Positions 1-14,400 of a DNA stretch of 64,000 nt are shown one piece after another. The DNA comes from Colius striatus (lineage: Eukaryota > Chordata > Aves > Coliiformes > Coliidae). How positions within the stretch are numbered: the first letter of the stretch is position 1; each line of letters begins with the position of its first letter. Position numbers and translations under genes: made by a program. The notes beneath the pieces were generated by a model. The model ran no database searches. It was not told where the DNA came from and saw nothing but the letters and a program-made list of their open reading frames with translations. Location of the stretch: assembly GCF_028858725.1 (NCBI RefSeq), contig NC_084764.1, forward strand, positions 20,635,501-20,699,500. The letters are read 5' to 3'.

Positions 1-3000
1 ACCCAGACATCTCCCTATATTGGCGTGTCTTTGTCACATGACCAAAGGTGAGCAGAAGGGTCAGGTCAGCACTCGTATAAACCTGCTCAAGAAGGCAGCG
101 GTAATCTCTAAGCAGCCCAAAATCAGTAATGAATCTCAGGAACACAATGGGCTTTAAGCTGCTCCCAGGACCAGCCAGCTCAGGCAAGGTGAATGTAGCT
201 CCTAACTAAAGCTTCCACTTGCCTACTCCACTTTGTGTTTAGTCTTGTTATGCTGTCTTTGCTCTTGTTTGCTCGTACAGAGGTCATGGCAGTCTAGCTG
301 CAGAAAACAAATCTTTAGTTTTGGGTAGAGGGAGACATTTCAATGCCTTTTTTTTCCTTTCAAGCCATTCCATGTTAAACCTTCATCATCCACAGACCTA
401 AGATCCTTCTAGTTTCAGTCAACCAAAAGTAACCCCATGGATGGAAATGAGTAGCATTCCTCCAAGCCAAATTTACTCAAAGCACTTCTAGAAACTTCTC
501 AAGTGCTCCTTTTTGACCTTTAGTTAATACTAAGTTCACCAGTGAGTCTGAAGTCTCTCCCCGACTTCAGTGGGAAGAAAGTTTAACACTACCAGACCAG
601 AGGACTGTCACCTGCCAGCTCTCAGCCCCTTCGCTGTCTCCCATGTACTGCCGTCCAGTGCTTGGGCAACTCAGCTGCTCTTTTTCCTACTGTTCTCATT
701 GACCTTTAGTGCACAAAGTGAAAGACAAGCTCTCCTGAGTTGTCGGTGATGTTAAACCATTTCTGCTTTAAGGAAGCAGTGAGAAAGAAATAAAGATAAA
801 AAGGTAAAGACTACTGTACTGTGCTACACCAAAGTTCTAGCTAGCTCAAAAACTATCTTTGACAATAGCCAGCAGAAGATGCTTAGTAAAGGGTATAAAG
901 TCAGGCCAGTACTATTGACCTTTTTCCCAAATGGTCTCCCAGTAGTCTGTTATTTTGAGGCTTTCCAAGCCAGAGGTGGTGTCTTTGTATTTCACAACAT
1001 TTTTCATTACCTGTTTTTTTAATTCTTTTCAACTTTTAGTATCTACTTGTTCCTGTCACGAGGACTTATGCAGTTAATGATGCGTTGAGTGAAGAAATAT
1101 TTCCTTTTATTTGTTATGAACTAGCTATATTCATTTGCTATCACCTAGATTTGTATTAGACAAACAGTGAACAACTATTCCCTGTTGATATTGTTTCCAT
1201 GTCCCTTGTGATTTTAGGTATTTGACATCCTCCCCTCACCACCTCTTTTCCAGAAAGAACACCTAGTCTATTGTAAAGAAGCTGTCTCTTGTTTTTAATT
1301 GACCTTGTGCTAATCTGTTCCTTTCCCAGTTTTGATTTGATTCAGATGGATTTGTGCTGGATATTCAAGATATGGACAAATTTCTACTGTAACAGTTGTA
1401 ATAATGTTGTCTCGATTATTCTCTTTGCTATTTGTAGTCATGTTTAGCATTGGATTTGCTTTGTAACAGATGATTCCTTGGAATTACTATTTCTGTAACA
1501 GTACCAACAACTCTAGATCACATTCCTCAGTTATAATATTCAGCTTGGAGTTCACATAGGTTATGTGAAGATGGAACTATTTTTTGAGTGCCTGACTTCG
1601 CAATTATGGGTACTTCAGTCATTTGTTTTAGTGTGTGTTCCTTGGTGACCATGAGCTCCTATTCCATCTCTTCTCATAGCTCATCTTTACTGCTAACAGT
1701 AAAAGAGTGTCTTCAGCATCTCCATGCTGAATATGGTGATATTAAATACCACCATCTGCAAATTAACTCCATTTTTCAAGGTGATTTCTCAGTTAAATTG
1801 AACAACATAGGCTCTGGGACAAAGATCCCGGTAGGACAGTAAGATAACTTTCCTTCACTGTGAAAATCATACTTTATTCTTACCCATTATTTTTATCTAA
1901 CTTTGAACTATTTGTTTTTAATGTAAAGATCTTCTCTCTTACTCCTTGGCAACTTTGAGGAGGAAGCTTGTTTACTGCTTTGGAAATGAAAAGACTTGTT
2001 TTCCATGCATGAATGTGCTAAGTTCCTCCTTCCCTTAGGAGTACTAAGAGTGGTTCACTTTCCCCCAAGTGTCTCTGTCTCTGAGCGAATAATCTTACGA
2101 GTGCAGGCTTCATACAGCAAGACTATTTGGCCTCCAGACAGATTTGTTTGGGGAAAGTAGAGTCAACCAAGCAGACACCATCTAGCAGGATTGATGTCAG
2201 ATACACCTGGTCATGGCTAATACTTGGTTCAGTAAAATTAGATGGTAATTTTACTTCATAGTTTTCCTTGTGACACATTGCACCTAAGATGAAAAAAATA
2301 TTTCCTAATTCTGTCCTATGTATTGTACCATGTAGCCTGAAATTCAGAGAGCTTTTTTATAGAGGGTTTTCTCATCCCGTAGATAAATTACTTTAAATCA
2401 TAATTAAATTAGGTGTTGATTTTTAAAACTCAGCTACAAATGTTTGTCTTCTCTGAAAAAGACCTTGGGAAATTTACTGTACTGAGAGACAAAGATTCAG
2501 AAATGGTTGGGTTCTCAGTCTTTCTTGCTAACAACCTGGTGTGTGGTCTTTGGCAAATCCCTTAGTGACAGTCATTAAAGGTATGCAGCCCCTGAAGAAG
2601 TGCCTAGGCTCCTCGGGGAAGTTTGGGGAAGCATCTGTGTGGCTAACGTCAAAACACTTTCTCTTTTTCAGCAGCTGAAGTGAACAGCAAAAGTCACACT
2701 AATCTGGCAATGCAGGCCTAGCCTTTAGTGCCTTTCTAACCCCATTGAACCCAGTCTGAGTTTTGCCTTTCAGTGTAATGAGGGCAGGAATTCTGGTCTG
2801 GCAAGTAGAAATAGGTGATAATGATAACATGGGTTAATTGGCTTTTATCATACAGCTAATTGAGAACTGATTGATGTCTATGCAGAGCTCTGAAAGCAAA
2901 AAGAAGCCTACCCCTATATGGCAGACAAACACAATTGTCGCTTCTGTCCTAATTTATGAGAGAAGTTTGAGATTGCATCAGATTGCATACCATGAGTAGC

Positions 3001-6000
3001 AATTCATTTGCCTCCCAATAGAACAGCAGTTCATGGTGAAAGGTGGCTCACCATAGGCAATGCTTGGGGTGATGGTTGTAATTACTGGTCAAATTAGTGT
3101 CCCTGCTGTCCTGAAGAGCACTGGGATACTCAAAAACATCCTTCCCCTGTGAGATTTTGTGTGTTTCTCTGGATGATCCTGCAGCATGTTATGCATTGGG
3201 AGCAATTTCTGGTATACGTCCGGGTAAAATATGGAAATAGCATCATGTTGGCTCGGGATAAGAGTGTTATTCGTGCTTTTCTGGACTGTAATGATATTCA
3301 TAGTAAGCCTTCCCTAAGCCCTCGCTAATTAACAATATTGTGACAAATCAACTTTAACAGAAAATAACTGTGGACCTTTAATCATTTAGTCCTGTTTTTC
3401 ATTCAGCCCACAGCCCAAAATCGGTGGCATGCTTTTCTGTACTAGCATTGGAAAAACTGCTGATACTTGAAAAATTCAGAGCCAGCTCAGTCTTGTTGGT
3501 AGAACCCTGTAGTCAGTTTGATTCCTCTTTAAATGTCTTGAGAAGAAAGTGAAATTCATCAGTTAATCATTAATATAAGGGAATATTAAAACAGTTTTTA
3601 TAAATCAGCCGTCATATTGAAGTAGTTTAGCAATATCAATATGTTGTCATAGGCACAGATATTTATTTATTTATTTATACCAAAACAGAGGACATTCTAC
3701 AAGATACCTTGATTTTCAAATTAAGTAACTTTATAAATATCCTTATCAGGTGATCAAGAGTTGTAACATCTTTAATCCACATAGACAAATTAACTTGCTA
3801 TCTAAATGTCAGGATTTCTGGGTGCCTTAATTTTTTTCATTTAAAATTTCAGATGAGGCTGTTGTGTTTGTTGTTTGGGGTTTTTTTTAAATTCATATCC
3901 TAGAAGATTTTCCTCCTGTGCAAGAATAAACTGAGAGGCATATGAAATCACTGACCAGCAGTTTCTCTGATTCTGTGCTTGCTATGATCACAGCATTACA
4001 TGTACTGACTCTTATCACTGTACCATTTCACATCAGGTCTGCAGAACTGGACTTTCTCTGTTTGTTCTCCTCATGCATTGGTAAATAAAATGTATTCACA
4101 AGTTCAGAAAACTAAAGTGATGTTCTCATATTAGGTTGATTATAAGTCAGCTGTTGAGCTTCAGTGGTCTAAACATTTCATTCTTCAGTTTTGTTGGGAA
4201 GCACACGTGTTCTGGGAGGCTTTTAAACAAATACTTGAAATGGTTGAAAGATTTACATTGCCAGTGCCTAGCTAAATATGTAGTCTTTAAAAAAGACATG
4301 GTTTATTTTGGCACCATTTGAAAAACTCAAATATTTTAAACATTTGTTAAGTTCAAGCTTGCACATTTGAACTAAAAGTTTGCATTCCAAAATTGCATCT
4401 CAGGTTACCTGTCTCTCTCTCTTTGTATCTTCTAATCCCCTTATTAAAATAGTCTCCAAAAGGAGCGGTTTGGACTGTGGTTTTTTAATTGTTAATTCTA
4501 AAATATCACCATTAACTTACTCGATTTTAAGGTAATGTTTATCTGGTAACTCTATTCAACGAAACATCAGAAATGCAAAGCCAGAAGTCCCTTCAGAATT
4601 TTTGGTAGCTAAAACTTGATTGCAAAATTAACCAAGTATGGGAGTGGTGACCAAACACTGCAATGCTTTACTCTTAGTTATACTATGTACTGTGATGAGT
4701 GAGTGCTAACCTTGATGGTGAGTGCAGGGCCAGACAATAAAGTGGTTGAAAAAAATGTACGGAACTGATAAAATGGAATACCTCAAGGAAAAGGAAAAGC
4801 TGTCTTTGACCTGGAGTTGGCCTTCTTTACCTTCCCTTAACAGAGGGAAGGGGCAGGGACAACATTTAGCCATTTGTTTTTTGTTGGTTTGGGTTTGTTT
4901 AAGTCACCTTTTATTTTCTTGTAAGTTTTAACCTGAAACTTTTACTGAAACTTTAAAAGTTTGAAATGTATACATTAAATCCACCAAATTTTGTTTAAAA
5001 TCTGGGAGAACCACAGTTCAACAAATCCTGGAGCACACTATTAGAATTATGCATGTGCATTGGTGTGTTGCCCAGCCAGTTACCAGCTGCAAAGGGTCAC
5101 ATTCCTTTCTGAGAAGCCATCACCAGGAGGAGCTTGGCATGCTCCCTCCATGGTTATCTTGAGCCAAAGGTCCATGAAGTGTCACATTCATAGGCATTCA
5201 TTGTTATTTGAATGGTTTCTGAACATGGTTAGAAGCAGATCCATTATCATATGATAAAATCACAGTATACCTGGTAGAATAGGTCACAACTGACCATGAT
5301 AAAGCAAGGTTAGGATAACCCTTGCAGGATACATTACATAAACTTGTGATGATTAACAGCCCCACATGGATGTGCTCTCTGTATTTCACATAAAATTGAG
5401 AAATTTAATGGTTTCCTGAACAATTCAAAGAACGGAAGCTATGGTATATTTGAACTAAGTATTAGCAGAACTAATTCCAGAACCAAGCTTATTAAAGGGG
5501 GGAAAAAAGTAAGATGCAAAAATGAAAAACTGCTTTGGTGCTACTCTACTTCAGTATCTGAATCCTCAAGACTGTTCATTAGCATTTGACTTTCACTGAT
5601 GTAGTGCCACTGTTTCACAAGTTTTGTGATCAAAGAGATAAACTGTTTTCAATAATCAGTCTGTGTGAAATAAGGCTACTGCTAAGTTGACATAGATATC
5701 AATTTAGAAGTTGAAGCCTTGCTTAGAAGCAAGATTTGAAATATCTATAAGTAAGAATTAGCTTTTCAAAAAGTTAGTTTCTTCACTTGGGTATTTAGTT
5801 TAATTGAAAGAACATACTCAACTCAGATGCAGCCTTTGTATACTAGAAATAGAATAGAAAACAGTAGGAAGTCTCCATCAACACATGCTCATAGCACTAA
5901 TATCACCCCATTTGGTGCTTTAGCAGGCTATATAAAATTATCAGCTTTGTGTCTTCCATATTATATAAGGAAAATTTTCTCTCTCACTCATAACGTTCTA

Positions 6001-8335
6001 CCAGTGCATGAAGAACATCGACATTACTGATGGTATTACTAAACATTAGAGTTAAACAAGAGAGGGAGACACATGAATAGAGATTAGGAACATGATCAGC
6101 TATGATAATTGTTATATCAGTTTGGTTTAAAATGACAGGCCAAAAATGTATGGCTCCATATCCACTGCAAAAGGATATGAAGCTATGGTGGCCCAAAACA
6201 GTATATCAAATGCTTGGGGCCTAGAGTTATGAGCTCATATCAGCAAACTGAGAAAGATGGTAGATAAATCATAGCTTTGAATGGGACTCTTCTTCCCATT
6301 AGTCAAGGAAGGCACTAATTAAGACACCTGGACTACCTCGTTGTTGTTAAAGCAGCATTAACAAAGAAAGTGCAAGATAGAAATTAAATTTTGAACAGAA
6401 CAGCAGAAAGGAATTGGATGAAATCCAAAAACACATGAGTGTGGAAACTTTAGCTGCTTCAGACATGGAAAAGGAGAAGGTGTTGCAATGAGCAACAGAA
6501 GTACTTTGCTTTGCCTACGCTTAGAAGTCTTGAAAACTTCATGGAAGTCAAAGCAAGATACAGCTGTTGTAGTAATTGAAAGATAGTAAGGGTCTCACTA
6601 AGGTTAAAGTTGTTTTGTGAGTACAAAATGAGGAAATTTCTTGGAATTTGGTTGTGTTCAGTTTTTTCACTAAGTTCTTGTTCGATAGAGCAAGCTACTC
6701 TGGTTTTAAATTTCAGATAAAAGAACATTTCTAATTAACATTTAGCTGATTTGGTCACCAATATGAAAATTGTCAGTGTCCCCTTTACTTCTCATAAGCT
6801 AAGCAATAGAAATAACAGGTGTCCTACTGCTAAAGCTTTCTTGGTATAAATATGACACAAAAAGTTATGATATCACAATAGTAAACACTGAGTTATATTG
6901 AATAGGATCTGATCCCTTCCACAATTTTCATCAATAAATCTCAACACACTTTTAAAAGCAAAAATAATAATATTAGTACTCTATCCCTAAATTGGTAAAA
7001 GAAAGGCCTAAGTGAGCATTTAACTGTATATTGTATTTCTTCACTCTGGGCCTGAATAGAATTGACTAAAGTAGACTGAGGATTTTCCAGGCAGATCTTA
7101 CTACTTTTGTTGGTGTGGTCAGCACTCCCAAATGTCAAAGCACTATTCTGTCGGTGTACTCCTGAAGTGCCACCCACTTCTAGCTATCTACAGCTCTTTA
7201 TCACATTTCTAATGGTTCACCATGCTTCTCTGGCTTAAGAAGTCTTGGCTTCTTTTATCCAAGTGAGTAGAAGCTGAGCAGAGCTTGGTTAACCCAGGTG
7301 GGATGTTTAGATAGGTTAGGCATTGCTGAGCTGTCTGGTCAGATATGTGGCAGTTCTGTGTGGGAAGGCAGTGGCAGACAGCTTGAGGGGCTGCAGCCTT
7401 TTCAGTGGGCTAGGCTAGTGACCACTGGGAACATCTGGAAAGTCTAGTCCTCACTAATTTACAGCTCTCAGGGATCCATTCTGGGCTGTTTCCATTATCA
7501 GACTGAGGTGATGAATTGACACTGTATGTAGAAAGTGTCATTTCCCAAGGTGTCATTTAGTGTCTCAAATTTTAATGAGCCTTTATTTGCTCAGTAGTTG
7601 TTTAAGTCAAGTTACAGAATCATATTAGCAATGGATTTTATAGATACAAAAGGAATTTTGTAGTCTTTAAGAAAAAATAATACCTCTGTTGAACTGTTTT
7701 ATAGATTAATATTTGGCTACTGAGCCATGGAAAAATCTCTGGAACTGGTTACTGCTTCCCAAGAGGGTCAATAAAACTAAGTTCTACCATCCTACTGTGT
7801 TTTAGTCTTTCCTCTTACCAGTTACAGCAACGTTAAGCTTTGCAGAAGAGGAAGAAGCTCTCTTGGAGGCAAAGAGGAACCTGTGGAGTTTCAGGGCATA
7901 TAAAGACACAGGGAGAGTACTGTGAAAGTAAGTGAAACTCCAGGGGATCTCTCGCAAGAAATAGGCCTCAGAAAGGTACTTGGGACCAACTGTTCCATCA
8001 AAGAACATTATCCTGTGGGAACAGCTGTGTTGTGTGCAGTAATTGAGTTTCAGCAGCAATATGGTGTAGGCTGTTATACCTTCTGCTGACTGAATGAACC
8101 ATGCTCCCCATTCCCTAGGGGTGCAAGATTCCTCACCTGGCACACATGTGCACTGCATGCTCACTTGGCCCTTCAGACTATGGGACCACTTGGGCCAAGA
8201 CATCTCCTATACTGAGGTAAGTTCTTCCTTAATTCAACAGCTGCCTGTAAAAGCCAGACAAATAAATATTGAGCAGATCAGTTGTGGCTTGAGGGATGGT
8301 GCTGCATGTTCTGGTGAGCCAAGTGCAGAACAGAA
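1..8335. other. Non-coding stretch, left flank
   Basis: AT-rich with only short chance frames, no CpG island and no recognised repeat family. By synteny the 3' part of MIPOL1 may lie at or left of this edge, but no MIPOL1 exon could be recognised. Blocks rich in TAATTG/TTAATT-type homeodomain motifs at about 2,780-2,900 and 3,325-3,420 could be conserved regulatory DNA. Confidence 0.5.
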
Positions 8336-8430
8336 AGGGAAGGGAAGGGAAGGGAAGGGAAGGGAAGGGAAGGGAAGGGAAGGGAAGGGAAGGGAAGGGA
8401 AGGGAAGGGAAGGGAAGGGAAGGGAAGGGA
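8336..8430. repeat. Pentanucleotide microsatellite, 19 units of AGGGA
   Basis: Nineteen perfect 5-bp units on a purine-only strand, preceded by AGAAAGGGA and followed by GAAGGG. Perfect repetition means all reading frames stay open on both strands, which creates false ORFs. GGG runs spaced by AA can fold into a G-quadruplex, and the homopurine strand can form a triplex. Copy number is likely polymorphic. Confidence 0.97.
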
Positions 8431-11400
8431 GAAGGGTGGAAGGTGACCATGCTTTGCAGATCCTTGTAGGGCCTTGAGGCACTATCTGGCTATGTGGCCC
8501 CACAGACAGGAAACACCGATGTTTCTAGTCTATAGAGGACTAGAAGCAAGTTTCAAATACCATTCCCACCCTTGACAGTAACTAACACCTGTCCATGCCT
8601 GAGGTCACCTCTGTTTTATTCAGACAATCAAACCTAAACCCTTTACAGAATCTACTTGTTGGACTGCATTCAGTGTTCTGCACATCCTTGCTGGAGTGGG
8701 GAACACATCACAGGTGCATGAACCAGGGCTGTGCTCAGCTAGTGGCTGCACCTCTGCTGAGAGAGCCAAGACTGTCTAGGTTACTAGGAGAAGCAGATCC
8801 TTAGAGCAAAAAGATGGCACGGAGCCCCCCACAGACAACTGCTGTGCATTCAGGGCTAGCTCCACAGTAGTCCCTGGGCTGGGCTTCACAGATAGTAGGA
8901 GCATATCTCTGTTCATGACATTTCTGCGCGATGCTGAGTGAATCAAAACTGCTCTGGGATACAAACCAAAGCACAGAAAGTGGAGTCAACTGGGAGAGTG
9001 GCTTTTAAAATGCGCTCCTAGTAAATCTGGCTCTTTGGAAATGATGGTCTGCTTGGCCTTTGCACAGAGCAGAGCTCATGGCTGCACTGCAGTTCCTCTG
9101 TTCTGACACAAAGGCATTGCATTTGGGACTAACTGCACCCACATTTACTCTTTTGGATTAGAGCTTGCTTACCTCCTGAGAGCCTGAAGTGCAGGAGAAG
9201 TACAAAGATGTGCAAACTCACCCGGCACTCTCTACTAAGCAAAGGCTTGACTAAGGGTTGTGCTACCAATGTGCAGGGATATCTGAGGGACTGCCCATAT
9301 CTGCCCAAGAAAAGCATCAAACATTTAAATACAGCAACAACTGCCATAGCAGGTGCTAGAACAAAGGCTGGAAATTTTCACAGATTTGCTCTTCTTTGAT
9401 CACATAATGGAGAAACTCAGCTCAATTGCTTTTCAAGCAGCTAAGTGCCTTGCTTCCTCCACATTTTGCTTGTCTGCTTGCGGATAACTTTATTTCCCCA
9501 GAGTTCTAACAGTCACTGGAGTAAGACTCTTATAAATCTGAACTGCCTGTGCCTAAAGAAAATATGCTTTCATCAGTGTGCGTTTTTGTGAAATCCCACT
9601 GGACTATCTTCAATAGTCCTATGCAGCAAATGCACAACTGTCTTTTGTAACTATCCACCCTGATTTTCAGTAGTGGCATTATCTTTGTAATTTTCCAGTC
9701 ATTGAAATCTAGTCTGCAAATGACTAACGTAACATGTTACGAGGTGTTTCATACAGAACTTCACCCTTGCACCATTTCATTTCCTGTAGAGTCAACCATT
9801 GTTATTGAGTGACCTGCTACCTACTATCTCATTAAAAGTTTGTTCAAGCTTTTTTCCCCAGCACTATTGATATTTTATCTTCTTAGGGCTCTTCTAAAAC
9901 CACCTGCTGCAGGTGCCTAACTAGGTGCTGTAACTATTGCCTTCCACTAGTAGTAAAGCGAGCTGAGGTCTGGCAGGCTGAACCACATATTACCCTCTTG
10001 ATCCAGGATGTGTAGGAGATATACCACCACCTGACATGTCCTGTTCCCTCCTTACACCCCACCCACCCCATCCTCACTTGAAAAACTTGTAAATTATGTC
10101 CTCAGTTCCTATTCAGTTACTCTTTTACCTAAGTGATTCAAAAACAACACATGTATCTAGCTAGCTACCCTGTCAATTTATGGTGATTGTAACATGTGCA
10201 TATAGCATAGTTAAACCCAAAGAAAAATATTTCCTCAGCTTGAAAAGCTATTGTGTGTTGTAAAGGTGAGAAACCCTACAGAATGGTTCAACATATGAAA
10301 ACCACATGGCAGGCTTCTCCTCCTTGATTTACTGTTGCTTTTCGGGTGCACTCACCCTAGGAAAGCTGGATACCAACCAGAAGTGCATTAATTCCAGTAC
10401 ACCTTGGTCTGTTACCTAAAGCAGGTCCCAGGTCTTCAGATGGAACTGCAGACGTGTGAGGAATTACAAATCTCTAAGGACTCCACAGAGTACTTTTATT
10501 GAACTTTTCTAGTCTTTCTTAGTCCTCTTTCAACTTCAGACCAGTAGGTCTCATTATACTCTCTTTCCTGAGAACTGAAAGAACAATTTACCCCAAATCC
10601 TTACCCATTTTGATAACTGGGGACCGTGAACAAACTACCATTAATCTTCTCTTGGATAAACTGAACAGGGTGAGTTTCTGATATCACTTATCAGGTATTG
10701 CTCAGACAGTAAATCATTTCTAATTCTTGGGCATGCAGGTGCTTGACTTGGACACAACACTCCTTTCCTGCTCTCAGGCATGGTTTACATGGAGCTGATG
10801 TCTCCCTGTCTTTACTGTGTACTTTACCAATTCCAAGGACGTTGCTTGTTCTCTAAGGCACAGCACCACCACAGGACCTCATGCTCGGTGTCATCCTAAA
10901 CAGCCCTTCAGACTATGTGCATTTTTGATCCATTTCTCCCTAAAATTTTCTGGATGAGGAAGAGACCAGACACTAAATTATCTGAGGCAGAAAATTATTA
11001 CAAGAGAGTGAGCCAAAAGAAAAATAATAAATTAGAACTAGGGGAATTCTGCTTCATTGATGCTGATGCCTGTTTCCTGTATTTTTGTTGTTGGAGTAAG
11101 AATCTTGACTGAAATGGCAAGAAATACATAAATACATCCTTGTCATAACTATCTGAGAGTCAAAATTGCTGAAGCCCAGCAGATGTCTCACAAGGCTGCT
11201 ACCAAAAAAAAAAAAGAAAAAGAAAAAAAAAGAAGAAGAAGAAAAAACCCAAACCCTGAAGTGATTGTGTAGGTAATCTTGTTGGTTTAGTTGTGTTCCA
11301 TGGTGATTTTAATTACACTGTAATTTGAGCTAAGTCAAAGGATGGTAAGAATAGTGGCTGAGTAGAGGTTAGTGGAATGTGAATGGAAAGAAGTGACTTG

Positions 11401-14400
11401 GGGGGGCAGATCTGATGGGCAGGAATATCGCTCCACTCCTGGGAGGGGGCGAGGCTGTTCTTGGCATGAGCATGACAGGGAGCAGTGCCAAGAGGTGGGT
11501 AGGGCTGGTGGGAAGAGATGACAGCCACTGAGTGGGAAGAGTTACACTGCACCAAGAAAAGGGGGTAAGAAACATTGCACTGCTGCTGATTAAGAGGGAG
11601 GAGGTCAAAAGCAGGACTCAAAGATGTTAGGAAGGGTATCACACGAACAGAAGTGCTAAGCTGAATGCCAGGACTGAGCACCCCTAGCTAGAGGGGTATG
11701 CAGCTAGTAACATAGCTTTTAGGTCCATCAGTGATGTTGCCATTCAGTCATCAGCTATGGCACTGATGGACCCTTAAATTGCAACTCTTGGTAATTTTGT
11801 AATTACTGTTATTAATTTTAGTAATCACATTGCTGTGATAGCAATGTTATCACATCTATATGCTCTGCAACTCTTGAAAGAAATGTTTTTTAGGTGGACT
11901 GACATGGAGTAGTAGTAGATTTTGACCAAATTGTTCCTAGGAATTTTAACACTTTGGCTGAAATACAATATTTGTAAAACGAATCAGGCAAATATTAAGT
12001 CCATGCTGCAGCCTTAATGGTAATGAGTTGCTACTCAGAGTCAATATTAAGACTCACTTTACTGATGGGGTAAAATATTTTGATGGTGGGAAAAAAAAAG
12101 ACAAAGCTCAGAAAAGAAAGGCTGCGCTTTGTGTTTCTATTGTATGTAGTGTGTATGTGGAAAATCTCATTACTGAGAGGGAAATGGTACTGTATGTGCT
12201 GACATACAATGTATTTTGGTGTCTTGTGTGTCCTAAAAGACAAAGGCAGCCACAGGGTGAACAGCCCTGAGCATGGTGGAGCTGACTACACCCCTCCAGT
12301 TAGGGAGCCGTGTGTGGGCGAAGGTCTATGGACTCCTTTGAGAGCCAAGAACTCCTCTATAGCAAGCTCATACTATCCATCTCAAGGGATCAAGCCCATA
12401 GATTTGCCTTTTGATTTTCAAGAGCTCTTGTCATACCAAAGAAAAAAACAGCATTAAATGTGTGCCACCTTTGCCCCAGCACTTTGGGGAGCTCTTATCA
12501 CAGGAGAGACTGCATTTCTGCATTCAGATGTTGGAGGGGCACAGAAACTATTGCACTTTCTTACAGTGCCCTGGAACGCTGGCTCTAAAGTAGAAAACTT
12601 GTTGTAAAACAAATTCTGTGAAGTTTGCTCTGTGAAAAAGCTGATTCAATTTTCTTTTTTCCTTTTTTTTCCCAACAAAGACAGGTCTCAGAGTAGTTAA
12701 CTGGAAGCCTTATTGCTTTTTTCCTTTATATACAGCACCTAATTTTATAGATTTAATACCCCCAAAAAAATGATATTCTCTTTCCTTTTGTTATACTCTT
12801 GCGTAGATGAAATTTTCAATTTACCTTTTTTCCAAGGGTAAAGGTATGGATTTCCAAGCCATACAAAGTAAGAACTGTGCCATTTGAATATAAATTGTTT
12901 GAATTCTATATATTGTTTTCATAACCCCATTTTCCACTCCTGTATACTATCATTTTTTCTGTATAGACTCTGCGGCTTGCATCAGTCCTGCTTTTGCTAC
13001 AGACGTTTCTTGACAGCAGGATCAGTTCTGCTCATGCCAGGTGCTGAAACTGCTGAACTGGCGTTGGCTGAATAAAAGCTGTGGGTGCGACAGCAGCAGC
13101 ACTTGGCTCCCCGCTGTGGAATGTTACATTTGTATTAACATGTATCTTTCTTTGTGATATTTTTTTTTTTAACTGAAAATTATGCCCTTTAAAATCTCTT
13201 CCTGGAGAGAGAGAGAGAGTGAAGGGAGAAGGGAAAAAAATAAAAAACAAAAAACAAAAAACCCCAAAACACTCCCCCTGGAATTTAACCTTAATTTGAA
13301 CCAAGATCAGTGAAAGAAAAGCACTTTCGTGCATTGTTCACCAGCTCCACCCAGCCAGCCCCTTATCTAACCTAAGTCTCTACTGCCTACAGCTTTGTGA
13401 CTTTTGCAGTAGTATGCTCCACATGCTCTTACATGCTTTAAAACCAACCTGGAGACACTGTGACATTATAATACCAAGAAACACTTTACGATCCTATCTT
13501 GCAAGTCCTTAGACTGCACAGTGCTGCAGCAGGGACTGACCTTCCACAAGTTTATAAAGGACCTAGTGAATATTGCAAATAAACAACCGTGGTTATTCCT
13601 GACCACTGGCAAAGGTGACAGCAGCTTCTGAAATCCCAGAATCAGCTTCTCCCAACACCCTAAAAACAGGGGATATTCAAATATTAGTAACCTTTCGTTT
13701 AAACCTGATTCCTTGGATTTCTTTTGCCTTCAGAGGGAAGCAGCTAACCCTTGATTTGCATGATGTCAGCTCAGGGTCAAAATCCAACTTTAAACACGTA
13801 CATAAAAAAGCAAGCTTCCTTGTTTGCTGTTCAGAGGCAGACTTCCACTGTATGTCTCCTATCACCTGCACTGGAAGGAACAGCCAGTAGATTGCTTTCC
13901 TGTTACTTTTCAGCAAAGGCAGCTGTTCCAGGTGTAGTCCACCTTCACACTGCCCCTTATTCCTTATCAACAATCTGCTCCGTGCAGTCATCTCCCTTTC
14001 CCAGCATCCCTTGGTTTCTCCTGACTTGTGGCTGCTTGGTCCACCTTCTCCCACCTACTGTCTGCTTTATATCCCTTCCTTCCAAGTTGGTAATTGTTCT
14101 TCCAATCCCTCATTGCATATTATTCCCATTCCTGCTTCTCTCATATTCCATAGTCACAAGCCCTCTCCTTGGATCTCCAGGTTCTTTCATGAGCGTAGCT
14201 TCTGCAAGCCCATGGCCCTTTTTACTATGTGCCATCTGCCTTCACTTGTAGGCAGATGTGGCAGTCGGCTGGCAGAGGGCAACAGATCATGTCACTCCTG
14301 CTAGCAAAACTGCTGTCCATCATCCAGGAGGCAAATTTCTTAAAACAGAAGGCAGGAATCACACATTCACAATGACTCCTTGGAATAAAGACCAAATATC

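Noticed and set aside
1-8000. 3' exons of MIPOL1
   Set aside because: Expected by synteny on the left, but no frame with coiled-coil heptads and splice sites could be recognised. Not claimed.
8336-8430. Possible CRISPR-like array
   Set aside because: The units are contiguous 5-mers without spacers, in a vertebrate genome. It is a microsatellite.
8094-8503. Overlapping frames on both strands around 8.1-8.5 kb
   Set aside because: They run through the AGGGA microsatellite, which has no stop in any frame. The resulting Gly-Lys-Glu-Arg or Pro-Phe-Ser-Leu strings are repeat translations.
11200-11246. A-rich tract as the tail of a processed pseudogene
   Set aside because: No recognisable gene body or target-site duplication lies next to it.
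13751-14251. 166-residue frame
   Set aside because: It overlaps frames on both strands, shows no homology I recognise, has a Leu/Ser/Pro-rich chance composition and lacks promoter or splice support.
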